Source: Cordylochernes scorpioides
Taxonomy: Eukaryota; Arthropoda; Arachnida; Pseudoscorpiones; Chernetidae
Assembly (NCBI GenBank): GCA_030710605.1
Contig: CP092863.1
Location: 57,762,899-57,826,898, forward strand
Length of the DNA: 64,000 nucleotides
Reading direction: 5' to 3'
Shown: positions 53,119 to 62,416 of the stretch, piece after piece
Position numbering within the stretch: the stretch's first letter is position 1
Layout: every line of letters begins with the position of its first letter
The notes under the pieces: generated by a model
The model's input: the letters and a program-made list of their open reading frames with translations, nothing else
Database searches by the model: none
Told to the model about the DNA's origin: nothing
Translations under genes and position numbers: made by a program

Positions 53119-56100
53119 TTACAAACAAATTTTATAATGTCCGTGAGCTAAACTATTGATATCGTCTAACAAATGACGCTTGTCGTCGAAGGCGTTTAAG
53201 CCCAACTTTGTTTGTTCTATTGTATACAGCGTGTGTTTACGGGATTGTATTAGATTTTGTGTTAAAAAATGTCGTTTGTGTGTTTCAAGGGTGTCCTTAT
53301 AGTTTTGAAAAGCCAATTCATTTTTTAATATATGCTTTTAACCCCCTTCCCTATGTTTTTCTCGTCTCCTCCTAAAACCCTATAACTATACATCTTTGCT
53401 TTGAGTCCAACAAATTCTGTCATAATTTGTCCGCACAATTCGTCTTTCCACTTGCCTATTACTTTTTTATTTACTTGCGAATATAGTGGGTGGCTTAAAG
53501 GATAATCTGAAGTGTCTAACTGATCTCGGATTTTATCGAGAATAGAAAAAAGGTCGGCAGAAGGTGGAGTAGTTATATGATAGAGAAAGCTGTCAGTATC
53601 GGTGAAGCATAGACTTATTTTGAAGGACGGAGCTTTGAATAAAGGAAGCATAGTGGAATAATGGAATTGAAAAATTTTTAGTTTAGAAAGTTCTAATATA
53701 GTAAAACCGATATAGACTGGCTTGTTGAGAGTCAGATTTCTTTTTTTCATTTTAAGAATAACCAAATCTTCTTCTATAATATGAAAACTATCGAGAGTGG
53801 GTTTTGCCATAAGTTTTGCGGCTCTTTCCGGCTCTGTTACAACTTCTACTCGAACCCTTTTCCTTAGATTTTCTATGGTTTTGCCGTAGACACTATTGTT
53901 AAGCAACTTCCAGAAACTCTTCTCAAATTCGGACTTGGCTTGTTTACGTTGATCTGTGTTAAAATCTATATAGGGTTTCAGCCAGGGACTCTGATTAAAC
54001 GAAAGAATTTTATGAATTTTTGTTAGTTTAAGTCCCTGACTAAGGTAGAATTTCAAAGTTCTGTAGTGAACCGTGTAGGAAGATTTGGGGAAAAAATTGG
54101 GACAGAGTTTGATCGAGGAAGCGATGCTGTGTGGAAGAGACTTTTGAAAATCGCTCAACATGGATTCTACTATTTGTAAACGTTCTGGAGCGAGGGGAAA
54201 ATCATTGTGCGAATCGTGGAGGTGTTCGGGATAGCAAAGATCAACGACAAATATATAGCCGATCGGACTGTCGTCCTGGAGAGCTAAAATATCGATTTGG
54301 TTGCATTCTTCTGAAGTCAGCCACCGAAACCTACCAGTTGGAAGAGGTTGACACATACTCCATCCGTATAAATTATTGCAATCTGTGTAAAAAAGGTATG
54401 ATGTATCTTTACTTGAGTCAAATTCATCTCCCATAAAAGGATTGTTTGCTTTGGCATATCGCTTTGATATCATGGCGACCCCTCCGCGAATTTGCTCGCA
54501 CGTCAGATACATGTCAGGATCGCTGATTAGATCTAACGAAACATTTGTCATTTTTAGTGCTGCGTCAAGAGAGAGAGACGGTGAAGAAAAATTTAAAATT
54601 GGGTCCAGCTGATAGTGTCTTAGACAGAGGTCTCTGAAATATTGAAAAATATCGGCTAGAAGATCCACGTCGCCAATTAAATATATATCGTGGTAGTCTC
54701 CGAGCGTTGTACAGTTAAGTTCCTCCCATACTTGTTGCGCGAAAGCGTACGATTCGTTGGAGCAGGATTCATTTAAAAGTTTGCTGGAAAAATATTCAAT
54801 GGGAGGGAGGCTTGTTTCTGAAAATTTTGAACTATCCGTCATGTACTCGTAAGGATAGACACCTTTACGACGAAGCAGATCGGTCTGGTACGGAAAACAT
54901 TGGGAAAGAACCTTGAACCCATCTTGCGGTAAATTTGAACTAAGAGTATTTAACGATGCGGATAGAAATTGGAATGAATCCAAAAATATGACATCATCTA
55001 CCAGAATGACCGAATATTTTTCCATATTCATAGGAATAATTTTAAGATGTTTATGAGGCACATGACGGAGAGCTTTGATTAAAAAATGGTTGTCGTAGTT
55101 CTTTGCTCCGTGTAATAAGCATCGAAATTTTGAATTATTGTGGTAATTTAAATTACAGATGTTGTGGGCGGCCCCTCTATACCGACCACTCCATTGACAA
55201 TGATCGATTACTTTTGTCTTAATGTCCAATTGTTTTTTACAGATGTGGCAAGTTTGCTCGTTTAGAAAGTCATTTTTTTGTTTCTCGTTCATATCGACGG
55301 AAGGATATTTTCTGAGACGTTCTTTTAGCTTTGAAACTGTTGAGAATAAACTCAACAAGAACTTTTCCGCCGGATTCTCGCCGCGATAAATTTCTTTGTG
55401 GACGATATTTGACTCCGGATCTACCACGATATAGCAATACGAACAAGGTACGTGGACAGAGTATTTGGAAGGGTCGGGGTTGGGCTGTAAAATGGCTTCG
55501 AAATCTGCGTATATAGCGAAGATCTGCTTAAAATTATTAGAAAATTTGGAAAATGAAAGCTTAGAACCTTCTTTTGGATATTTGACACGTTGAGCTCCGT
55601 GAACCCTACATGTTTTTTCATGCTCCATTACCAATTCTTTTGATTTGAAAGAATACAGACAATAGTGACAAACGTAGCGCGATTTTGAGTCAAAAAGACG
55701 ATTGAAGTGCCTAATCAGAAAATAATGGCTTTTATATATAAATAAATTTATTTCTTTGCTATCTACATTTTCGGAAAGCTGGAGGGGGAAGATTTCTTTT
55801 TCCTCTACACTATAAACATTGATCGCGAGAGAATTTAGCTCCTCAAAATGTTTAATGCGTTCGCGTGGCATTGGAGCTGGTATAACATGACATTTGAGAT
55901 TAGAAAGAAAAGGTTCGTAGTGCTTAGAACGGTGAGGATTGCTAGATACTGGGTATAAGGCAGCAAGGATAGAGTAATAAAAACACATGTCATCGGGTGC
56001 ATTTATGTTAAGTTTGAAAATATAAAAGATGACCCCTCTTTATTGTATGTTAATAGTCTATTGTAAATTTGGCTTAGGGATTCTTTAACTAACCCATTCA

Positions 56101-56285
56101 ACATTGCTGGGGTAAACACACGCTGACACTTGGAAACAAAATGGGCTCGCCTACCTGAAGCATCATTTGTCTTGATAAGTTCCACTTCCGTTTGTAGAAA
56201 AAATCGGATGGTCTTATGTCGCTGCAAGGCCTGTTGCAGAATGTCGATGATATCTGCTTCGAAGCTGTCAAGTTTTTCCTCTAGG

Positions 56286-56341
56286 CTGAAAACATAAATA
56301 TATTAAGTATATAATTTATAATAAATATTCCTTCTTCTTAC
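56286..56341 (-). other. Second intron of the polymerase gene
   Basis: On the minus strand the donor GTAAGAAG follows TTTTTCGAG, and the acceptor ttttcag precedes CCTAGAGG. The 56-bp length and AT-rich body are typical of short arthropod introns. Splicing joins the frame of 56342-56683 to that of 56285 and below. Confidence 0.8.
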
Positions 56342-56683
56342 CTCGAAAAATAAAATTCCGCCTCTAGAATCCTGCTTAATGTGAGGTCGTCGACTGTGGG
56401 AGCGTTGTCGAGCCCACCCTGCTCGGGAATTCCGAGCACTTGCTCTATATCTAGTGGTGAGAGGTGAGAAAGTTCACCTGGCATACACACATCCTGTGGT
56501 GATTCAAGAATGTGTATAAAATCATCCGCTGAAAGTTCTTCCATACAGACATTTCCCGATGGTCCGAGAACTTGTTCCAATTCACAAGAGAGGTCTGGAA
56601 GTACATCTACCGTACCTTCGGTCGAGCGGAAAGACCACCTTTCTAGATAGCCATTGAGCGCACTTGCCTCCAAGCGTAGACAC

Positions 56684-56890
56684 CTAAAAAATAATAATAA
56701 TAAATATATATATCAGGTTAATTCCATTCCAATTGAAAAAAACATTAGCGTATTGGTTAACTCCATTGCTCTAATGTTTTTTTTTTTTGCTAGGTTCAAA
56801 TCTCATTGAAATATTTTTTTTTTAATTACCTAGTAAAGTTTTTCTGATTATGAGAAAAACACATTCAATAAAACAAGAAACAAAACTTAC
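56684..56890 (-). other. First intron of the polymerase gene
   Basis: The donor GTAAGTTTT directly follows ATGAG (56895-56891), and the acceptor attttttag precedes GTGTCTACGC at 56683. The 207-bp intron leaves a first coding exon of five bases (the start codon plus two). It restores the frame MRCLRLEASAL that continues downstream. Confidence 0.7.
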
Positions 56891-57011
56891 CTCATGTTGG
56901 AAAAATTTAAATCCGAACTGCTTGGTCCAGCTATTTAACACTGTCACTTGCTCCAAAAAAAACCTGCTGCAATCCACGACGCATAGGGCAGAATTTTAAT
57001 ACAAAATTTAT

Positions 57012-57050
57012 GATCTGACTGCAATTTGAGAAAAATATCGGCCTATATGC
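57012..57050 (-). promoter_or_regulatory. Polymerase promoter, copy of the terminal-repeat promoter
   Basis: On the minus strand GCATATAGG (57050-57042) is followed by ccgatatttttctcaaattg and GCAGTCAGATC (57022-57012). This is nearly identical to the promoter module of the inverted repeats. It lies 117 bp before the ATG at 56895. Confidence 0.65.
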
Positions 57051-57500
57051 AATTAAAAATGTTATTTAAAGTTTTTATTACCTCCATCTAAGGAATGGTC
57101 ACCTACAGAGGATTTATGACAAAAAAAAAGATAGATATCTTACAAGGAAAGTTTATTAGGGGTATCCAGACGTACGCCAATTAAAAAGTGAATTTTAATA
57201 CAAAATTTTTTTCCACGACACGACGTGCTGCAATTTAAAAAGTGGTTATTACGTCCATCGAATTGTGCCAGGTCTAAGGTCAAGAAGCGGCTCTAAAAAT
57301 GACAACTGCAGAGGATTTATGGGGCAAAAAAAAAGAGAGATCTCTTACGTTCAGACACCATCAAGAAAAATTCCAGCGGGGAGGAGGCTTCTTGTCGTCA
57401 GCATGTGGGCGGATTTTTTTATACTCGCTTTTTTTGTCGTCATCATGTGGGTGAAATTTTACAATAGTAAAGCTCATGTGGGTGAAATTTTACAATAGTA
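57051..57500. other. Polinton spacer with degenerate terminal-repeat pieces
   Basis: The sequence around 57155-57215 (tccagacgtacgccaattaa, gtgaattttaatacaaaatt) is a degenerate copy of terminal-repeat sequence at about 58370-58412. A 31-bp unit, catgtgggtgaaattttaca followed by atagtaaagct, is repeated in tandem at about 57443-57504. The open frame at 57265-57498 is probably not a gene. Confidence 0.5.
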
Positions 57501-57648
57501 AAGCTATGACATTTAAAAATATACACTTTTTTTTTAAAAAACATATTTGTGACACATATTTCCATAAATATTAAATTAGTCGGTAAAAGATATGACAGAT
57601 TTTTTTTTAATGAGCACACACTTTTTTTTTTGTTTTTAACATGAACTT

Positions 57649-57654
57649 TATTAC
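57649..57654 (-). terminator. Polyadenylation signal of the right-end gene
   Basis: AATAAA on the minus strand lies within sequence that is inverted at 43425-43450, where it serves the left-end gene. Confidence 0.55.
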
Positions 57655-57801
57655 ATTTTAAACACATATATAAGTGTTCATAGAGTCCTTCTATACATTT
57701 TTCCTCTAAGTGTCGTTGTCTTCTTCTTCGTGATTGCAAGCCTGGATTTGCAGGACCGAATTGCAAGCTTGGGAATAAGCTTCGATTATTTTTTCAAATA
57801 A

Positions 57802-58113
57802 TTATTTTGAATAAAGCCATGCATCGCCTTCACACTCAGGTGTGTGCATAAAATCGTCCAAAAAATCCTCAATAAAATTTCCACTTTCATCATACATTTG
57901 AAATAAATGGTTTTTAAAAAACCTATTAAAATAGGAAACTTTTCTTTCCTCTTCTTTAGTAGAATATTCGAAAGAAATAGGGAATTCATAAATTACATCT
58001 ACAAATTGATTCTTTTTTAATAAAAGACCTTTCTCCAAAATTGTTTCAATAACTTCTTTAACTAAATTTGGCAAAATTTTTACTTCCGTGTTGCTTTCAC
58101 TCTGTATGAAAGC
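57802..58113 (-). pseudogene. Right-end Polinton gene, no usable start codon
   Basis: Downstream of the right-end initiator the frame runs without stop: SAFIQSESNTEVKILPNLVKEVIETILEK..., then FNRFFKNHLFQMYDESGNFIEDFLDDFMHTPECEGDAWLYSK. It has no ATG until the Met in FQMYDE. Open frame further upstream (to 58188) lies before the TATA box. Either the start was lost, a non-ATG codon is used, or the 5' part is spliced. The C-terminus is acidic. Relics of the same gene lie near 43640 and 43930 at the left end. No family is recognised. Confidence 0.45.
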
Positions 58114-58149
58114 TGACAATATGAGAAAATATCGGCCTATATATATATG
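58111..58149 (-). promoter_or_regulatory. Polinton right promoter
   Basis: The minus strand has a TATA run (58149-58136), the shared ggccgatattttctca spacer and ATTGTCAGCTT at 58121-58111. It is the mirror image of the left module, with a changed initiator. Confidence 0.55.
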
Positions 58150-58482
58150 TATATATGACCCTGACATTACGTCATATACTTGTAACATTATTCCAATAAG
58201 GAATGGTCACCTATGACGTAGGAGGGCAATTAAAGTGAATTGGGAATCCTTAGGGCAATTAAAATGACGGCCAGCTATTTAACGCACATATAGGACATAG
58301 GCCAATTAAAGTGAATTGGGGATGCAACACATTTAAAAAAAAGTTGTATTTAAAGTTTATTACGGGGAATCTCCAGACGTAAGCCAATTAGAGTGAATTA
58401 TAATACACAAATTTTTTGAAGCGGGCTCTAATAGGACGTACGACAATTAAAGTGAATTGGGGATGCGCTTTACTAAACTACT
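58117..58482 (-). repeat. Polinton right terminal inverted repeat
   Basis: It matches 42735-43091 inverted, with a few substitutions and an extra 11-bp insertion near 58199-58210 (ggaatggtcac). It contains the same spaced cccaattcactttaattg motifs. Confidence 0.93.
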
Positions 58483-58488
58483 GGCGTA

Positions 58489-58680
58489 TAAACAACTTCG
58501 ATGATGCCATCTCTGAATATGTCTCTGATGTAATTACACTTGATATCAATATGTTTGGTTCTGGCATGGTTCACGGGATTTTTTGCCAACTGCTGGGCAC
58601 CTTGATTATCAGTCCTTAAAACTGTAGGGCCTCCAAGACAGCGCTTCCTCTGCGTCTTTTGGATCTGGCAAGTATTTCGC
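58489..58680 (-). pseudogene. Copia RNase H, upstream portion
   Basis: The frame reads LRTDNQGAQQLAKNPVNHARTKHIDIKCNYIRD, the conserved end of the copia RNase H domain with an active-site Asp. It is cut at 58483 by the Polinton and resumes at 42734. Upstream (58680-58744) the sequence passes directly into the integrase tail, so the whole RT and most of RNase H are missing. Confidence 0.85.
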
Positions 58681-58743
58681 TTCCAAAAGTTCTTGGGTTG
58701 ACAAATTGGCCGTAGGATACTCCTTTCTTGGTCGGCCAGGTTT

Positions 58744-59173
58744 TCACGTTTTAATATACTTTGGTCTTCCTCTTCTAGAAATGACCACTTCACTTTCTGA
58801 CGGGTCGCCTACTACATTAGACATCTCTAGATCCGTTTCACTTTCAGGTTTAATTTCGGATGTACTTTCCTTTTCTTCAACTAGAGGAATTTCCTTGAGA
58901 GAAGAATCTTTTTGTTGACCGATATCAATGTCAAAAACTTCCTTCTTAATTGCTGATAATTCTGGTTCGACAAAACGTACATCTCTACTTTTTATAACTA
59001 CGTGTTTCAAGCTTCCAAAGTCTATATACCTTCGATTCCTTGAAATATCCAATCAATTTGTATTCCTCACTGCGGGTTGCAAATTTAGATCTATTTTTCC
59101 CATTATTCATGGCAAACGATTTACTTCCTATAACTCTTAAATGAGAAACTATAGGTTTTCTGTTAGTGAACAA
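58744..59173 (-). pseudogene. Copia integrase C-terminal and linker region
   Basis: The motif KPIVSHLRVIGSKSFA...KFATRSEEYKLIGYFKESKVYRLW, usual after the copia integrase core, is split by a frameshift near 59040. An acidic linker of Glu/Ser-rich sequence ends SRRGRPKYIKT. In intact elements this linker leads to the RT, which is absent here. Confidence 0.75.
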
Positions 59174-59248
59174 TTCATGTGGCGTTTTACAATCGTTATG
59201 TTTCGGGCATCTATTTATAATATAAGTTGATGTGTGGATTAGCTCAGC

Positions 59249-59600
59249 CTATAAAGTTTCAGGCAAACTACCTTCAATCATGAAGCACCTTGTCATATCT
59301 AGTAGAATTCTATTCGCTCTCTCAGCTACACCGTTCTGTTGAGGTGTATATTTGACAGACAGTTGATGCCCTATACATTCTTCTTCTAGGTAATCTTTAA
59401 ATTCTCTGCTAAGGTATTCAGGTGCATTGTTACTTCTAATACATTTCAACTTTTTCCCGGTTTGCTTCTCGGTGTATCTTTTAAATATTCCAAACCTTTT
59501 AAATACTTCCCTTCTTGATTTCATTACAAATGTGAAGATAATCCTGAGAAGTCATCAATAAACGTTGCAAAATAAAGGGCGCCACCCAATGATTTTGTTC
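59249..59600 (-). pseudogene. Copia integrase core
   Basis: RSNNAPEYLSREFKDYLEEECIGHQLSVKYTPQQNGVAERANRILLDMTRCFM contains the second Asp position (changed to Asn in RSNNAPEY) and the catalytic Glu in GVAERANR. The first part near 59530-59600 (FATFIDDFSG-like) lies in another frame. The triad is therefore damaged. Confidence 0.8.
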
Positions 59601-59763
59601 TCATGGGACCACAAATGTCAGTATGAACTAGCTCCAATGGTTCCCTTGATCTAGTAAAAGACTCTTTCTCAAAAGGTAGCCTTGTTTGTTTCCCTTCAAA
59701 CAAACTTCACAAGTAAAATCTCTAACATTAAAATTTGGCAGCCATGAACAATATTTCGCATAT

Positions 59764-60214
59764 TTAGCTTTTGAGATCCTTCAAATTTAAATGGCCAAAT
59801 CTACTATCCCATTTTTTGTAATTTTTCTCTCCAGCTATGCAAATTTCCTTTGTCGATAATGTCTTAGGACGATTGGTTTGTCTCAAAATGTAATGGTCAT
59901 TCTTTTCATAGGCCTGTATGCAAATTTTTGTGTACATATTAACTATTTCAGATTTTCTATAATTGAAATTAACTAAATTAAATTTACTTGTACACTTACT
60001 AATGGAAAATAAATTTTCATATTCAATATTTCCAATAAAATTCGGGAACAAATAATACGTCCTTCAAGGATAAGGTTACAGTTCCAGTTTTACTTGGATA
60101 TTCCAATTTCACATTCCCTTTTCCTAAAGCTTCAATGAATTGACCATTGGCTAAAGTAATTTTCACTGGTGCAATGTCTTCAAAATGAATAAATGACTCT
60201 CTTGAACTACACAT
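59764..60214 (-). pseudogene. Copia protease end and GAG-pre-integrase zinc region
   Basis: The frame 60214-60023 follows the protease active site (FIEALGKGNVKLEYPSKTGTVTLSLKDVLFVPEF). The frame 60051-59764 ends KKWDSRFGHLNLKDLKS, the GAG-pre-integrase motif. They are joined by a one-base shift in the overlap. Confidence 0.75.
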
Positions 60215-60489
60215 GTTACAGTTGCGCCACTATCCAGGCACCATTCATTTAGACCAAGTTTATTTAGGTATTCGACTCCCAAGAATGCAACAATTTCACT
60301 CTTAGGTTTCCTGGACTTTCTTTTTCTGCAGCAGGCAGCTTTATGTCCTTTTTTTCCCACAGAAGTGGCAGTTAAATGGGAATCCTTCAGCCTTTGGTTT
60401 CGATGTGCTGGGTAATTTTTTTCTTTCTGAATTTCTAAAGAAATCCCCTTGCTCAGCATTTTCACTTTTAAAGTTTCAAATCTTGGCAA
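60163..60489 (-). pseudogene. Copia zinc knuckle and protease
   Basis: The CCHC knuckle (CX2CX4HX4C) near 60362-60323 is split between two frames by one extra base in an A run near 60349-60356. The aspartic protease motif EWCLDSGATVTC follows near 60245. The frame is the same as that of gag, separated from it by a stop at 60496-60498. Confidence 0.8.
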
Positions 60490-60495
60490 TTCGCC

Positions 60496-60990
60496 CTAAG
60501 TTTCTATTGCAGTTCTAAATCCTTCATAATATTCGGGAAGGCTACATAGTAGAAGGACCGAAAGAAAGTCTTCAGGGACTTGAGCATCCATTTCATTCAG
60601 CCTGTCAGCCAAACAGCTAAACTTATTCAGGTAATCCTGCAGCCTTTCATTAGGTGGAATCCTTAAAAGGATCAATTGTTTTGTCAGGTAAACTTTGGTT
60701 GCAGGCCCTTTTGGCTGATGCACTTCATTTAAAATATTCCAGGCCTCTGCAGAAGTTTTGCATATTTTCACATGTATTAATTCTGAAGGGCACAAACTTA
60801 GAACTATAGTAGCTAGTGCCTTCTGATCATTCCTCTCCCATTCAACGGATTCTACCTCGGTTTCAGGCTTTAATTTTATGCTATTTGCATATTCCCAAAG
60901 TTCGCAATTAATTAAAATCATTTTCATTTGCATCTTCCATGTTCCATAATTTTCAGAATTCAATTTTCCTATTTGATAAAGACTTGACAT
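60496..60990 (-). pseudogene. gag: Copia Gag
   Basis: MSSLYQIGKLNSENYGTWKMQMKMILINCELW is the typical start of copia-type Gag, followed by AEAWNILNEVHQPKGPATKVYLTKQLILLRI and DRLNEMDAQVPEDFLSVLLLCSLPEYYEGF. These helical capsid blocks are well conserved. The frame ends at a stop where intact elements would continue into the zinc knuckle. The start lies 42 bp after the primer-binding site. Confidence 0.88.
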
Positions 60991-61031
60991 CTTGAATCCT
61001 TACTTGATGCAACAATTTTTTCAATGTATTC

Positions 61032-61045
61032 CTGGGCCCATAACC
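61032..61045 (-). promoter_or_regulatory. Copia primer-binding site for half of initiator tRNA-Met
   Basis: Next to the 5' LTR, the + strand reads CTGGGCCCATAACC, identical to the anticodon stem-loop of eukaryotic initiator tRNA-Met. The element strand is therefore complementary to an internal tRNA segment. Copia of Drosophila is known to prime with a 5' half-tRNA fragment cut in the anticodon loop, and this site fits that mechanism. Confidence 0.85.
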
Positions 61046-61315
61046 TATTGAAAAATATATGGAGTCGTAGAGGGAGAGAAAGATCCTTTATTACCTGAAG
61101 ATATAAAACTATAAAAGAAGGACAAAAGAACAAACAATATGTACATCAGCAGCTCACGCCGGCCTGCCCTATCCACTTAACCGCTAGCCAGCTAAACAAT
61201 CCAACAAGGCTGTGCAATATTGGCAGATGCCAATTAAAATAGACAATACTAAAGTTCTATCCAAATCACAAGAGTGTTCTATCGTAGAAATATTCCGGAA
61301 TTGTAACTTTCAACA
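61046..61315 (-). repeat. 5' LTR of copia
   Basis: This 270-bp LTR is the partner of 42351-42620, differing at about 20 positions by eye. The target duplication caaat follows at 61316-61320. Confidence 0.9.
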
Positions 61316-61320
61316 CAAAT

Positions 61321-61837
61321 CACATTTGTCTATAATTTTGATAATAAAAGGGTTTGTATAAGGATTGTATAAGGGTTCTTGAGTAGTCATTCATTTGGCG
61401 CGCTAAGTTATAGAATAAAAATTGCAAAGTATATTAATTTTGTAAATATACATTATCACTGAAATAGGGTGATATTTAATTCACATATAAATTAAATAAC
61501 GTCGGTCACATATCTTATGTTTAAAAATGTTTTTATATTATTCCCCCTGATTGTGTGTGTGTTAAGGTAAAGCTTGTGTTCAGCTAGATATTTTTTTCTT
61601 TCTAATTAACAATGGAAACCATGGATTCCTAATAAAAAGATTCGTAGGATTCTTGATATTTAATGAATCTTATTAAATAATAGGGAGGCAGGCTGTACCT
61701 CAACGACCAAATTTTCGTCCAAGAGACTTCTCGAGTAATCAAGAAATGGGTAGTTAAGGCCACACACGTGTAATTACGAGGTAGGTTGAACATGTAAAAA
61801 TTATTATACGGTCTCGTGTTGATATTGAAAATTTTAA
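61321..61837. other. Spacer after the copia element
   Basis: AT-rich sequence with no recognised gene. It should be the continuation of the sequence left of 42346 if the nested elements are removed. Confidence 0.45.
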
Positions 61838-62108
61838 AAGCCTTTCCTGACCGCTCACATGGAGCATTTTAGGTGGGGTGCGCCATTTAATGTGTGTGTG
61901 TGAAATAAAAACAATTAAACGTTTCACGCTGATGAGGGCCAGTAGCCAGAAACGCGTACGTGGTTGATATTTCTTGATAAATCAAGATTTTTCAATAAAA
62001 TGGGCTGCCAAATATTATGGGATAACCTTAAGTAGCGTTCGGCTTATTCAACTGAATGTCGCTCTACCATCTAAAATGCTCATGTAAGCGTTCAGGATAT
62101 GCTTTTTC
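61838..62108. mobile_element. MITE family B, copy 3
   Basis: The left end cctttcctgaccgctcacat and right end catgtaagcgttcaggatat are inverted repeats. The centre has cacgctgatgagggccagta and gaaacgcgtacgtgg, as in the other copies. It has no coding capacity. Confidence 0.7.
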
Positions 62109-62416
62109 TTCTAATATCAGCAATATCACATGATATTAGCTTTTATAATCTAGTGTCATATCTGATAGCCATAAGGAAACTCCAACTTTATTTCCACTAA
62201 GTTTTTCATTTCTTCATAATCTCTGTGCTGATATGTTCAAACCTTATTTCTATTTCCAACACACATTTTCGCTGTATGATCAAGATCGGGAAATATCCCG
62301 ATATTTCCAAAAAGGCTGATCGTCCATCTTCTTCTAGAAGTTGATCCAAGATATGCTGGTCATCGTTGATGAATTTCATATGGATCGCTATATATATATT
62401 TATATATATATATATA

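Larger units (their letters stand above)
53119..56895 (-). pseudogene. Protein-primed family B DNA polymerase, spliced, two frameshifts
   Basis: The main frame 55988-53325 (887 codons) has a zinc finger (CHYCLYSF...H..TC), ExoI YADFEAI (about residues 160-166), an HNH-like CHIC...IDHCQWSGRYRGAAHNICNLNY (247-282), ExoII FLDSFQFL (335-342) and an ExoIII-like YLIGDVDLL. PolA DCNNLYGWSM (about 536), PolB NNSVYGK (698-703) and PolC FTDTDS (795-800) complete it. All catalytic residues seen are intact. A single-base loss in A-rich sequence near 56005 separates it from the N-terminal exons. Another near 53335 separates it from the last 65 codons (53316-53119, with VYT..QTKLGL and a DDKR motif). The N-terminus is acidic, with IEQVLG-type repeats. 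The enzyme would copy the element from a terminal protein primer. Confidence 0.93.
42735..58482. mobile_element. Maverick/Polinton DNA element, complete
   Basis: The element is 15748 bp long and begins AGTAGTTTAG, ending with the exact complement CTAAACTACT. It is flanked by the 6-bp duplication ggcgta (42729-42734 and 58483-58488). Six-base duplication, AG...CT ends and inverted repeats of several hundred bp are hallmarks of Polintons. It encodes the core set: PolB, integrase, packaging ATPase, adenovirus-type protease, major and minor capsid proteins. Genes run on the minus strand except for one at the left end. Inverted repeats are about 98% alike by eye, so the insertion is recent relative to the copia host. 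Confidence 0.97.
42351..61315 (-). mobile_element. Ty1/copia retrotransposon interrupted by a Polinton
   Basis: Two 270-bp LTRs with tgttgaa...ttcaaca ends lie at 42351-42620 and 61046-61315, and the 5-bp duplication caaat lies outside both (42346-42350, 61316-61320). Removing the Polinton leaves about 3.2 kb, short for copia because the RT is deleted. Coding order on the minus strand is gag, zinc knuckle, protease, integrase, then the end of RNase H. LTRs differ at about 8% of positions by eye, so this is an old copy. Confidence 0.9.

Noticed and set aside
54131..54436. Plus-strand open frame of 101 codons
   Set aside because: It lies antisense to the polymerase domain and has no recognisable feature.
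55985..56020. Programmed -1 frameshifting between the polymerase N-terminus and main frame
   Set aside because: No canonical slippery heptamer is visible, and the second break near 53335 has the same character of a missing base, so mutation or sequencing error is simpler.
57265..57498. Plus-strand open frame of 77 codons inside the Polinton
   Set aside because: It spans degenerate terminal-repeat sequence and a 31-bp duplication, and shows no family resemblance.
42735..58482. Interpretation as a recent integration of a free-living virus
   Set aside because: Defined inverted repeats, a 6-bp target duplication and an encoded integrase are explained by a Polinton transposon; a free particle stage is possible but not shown by the sequence.
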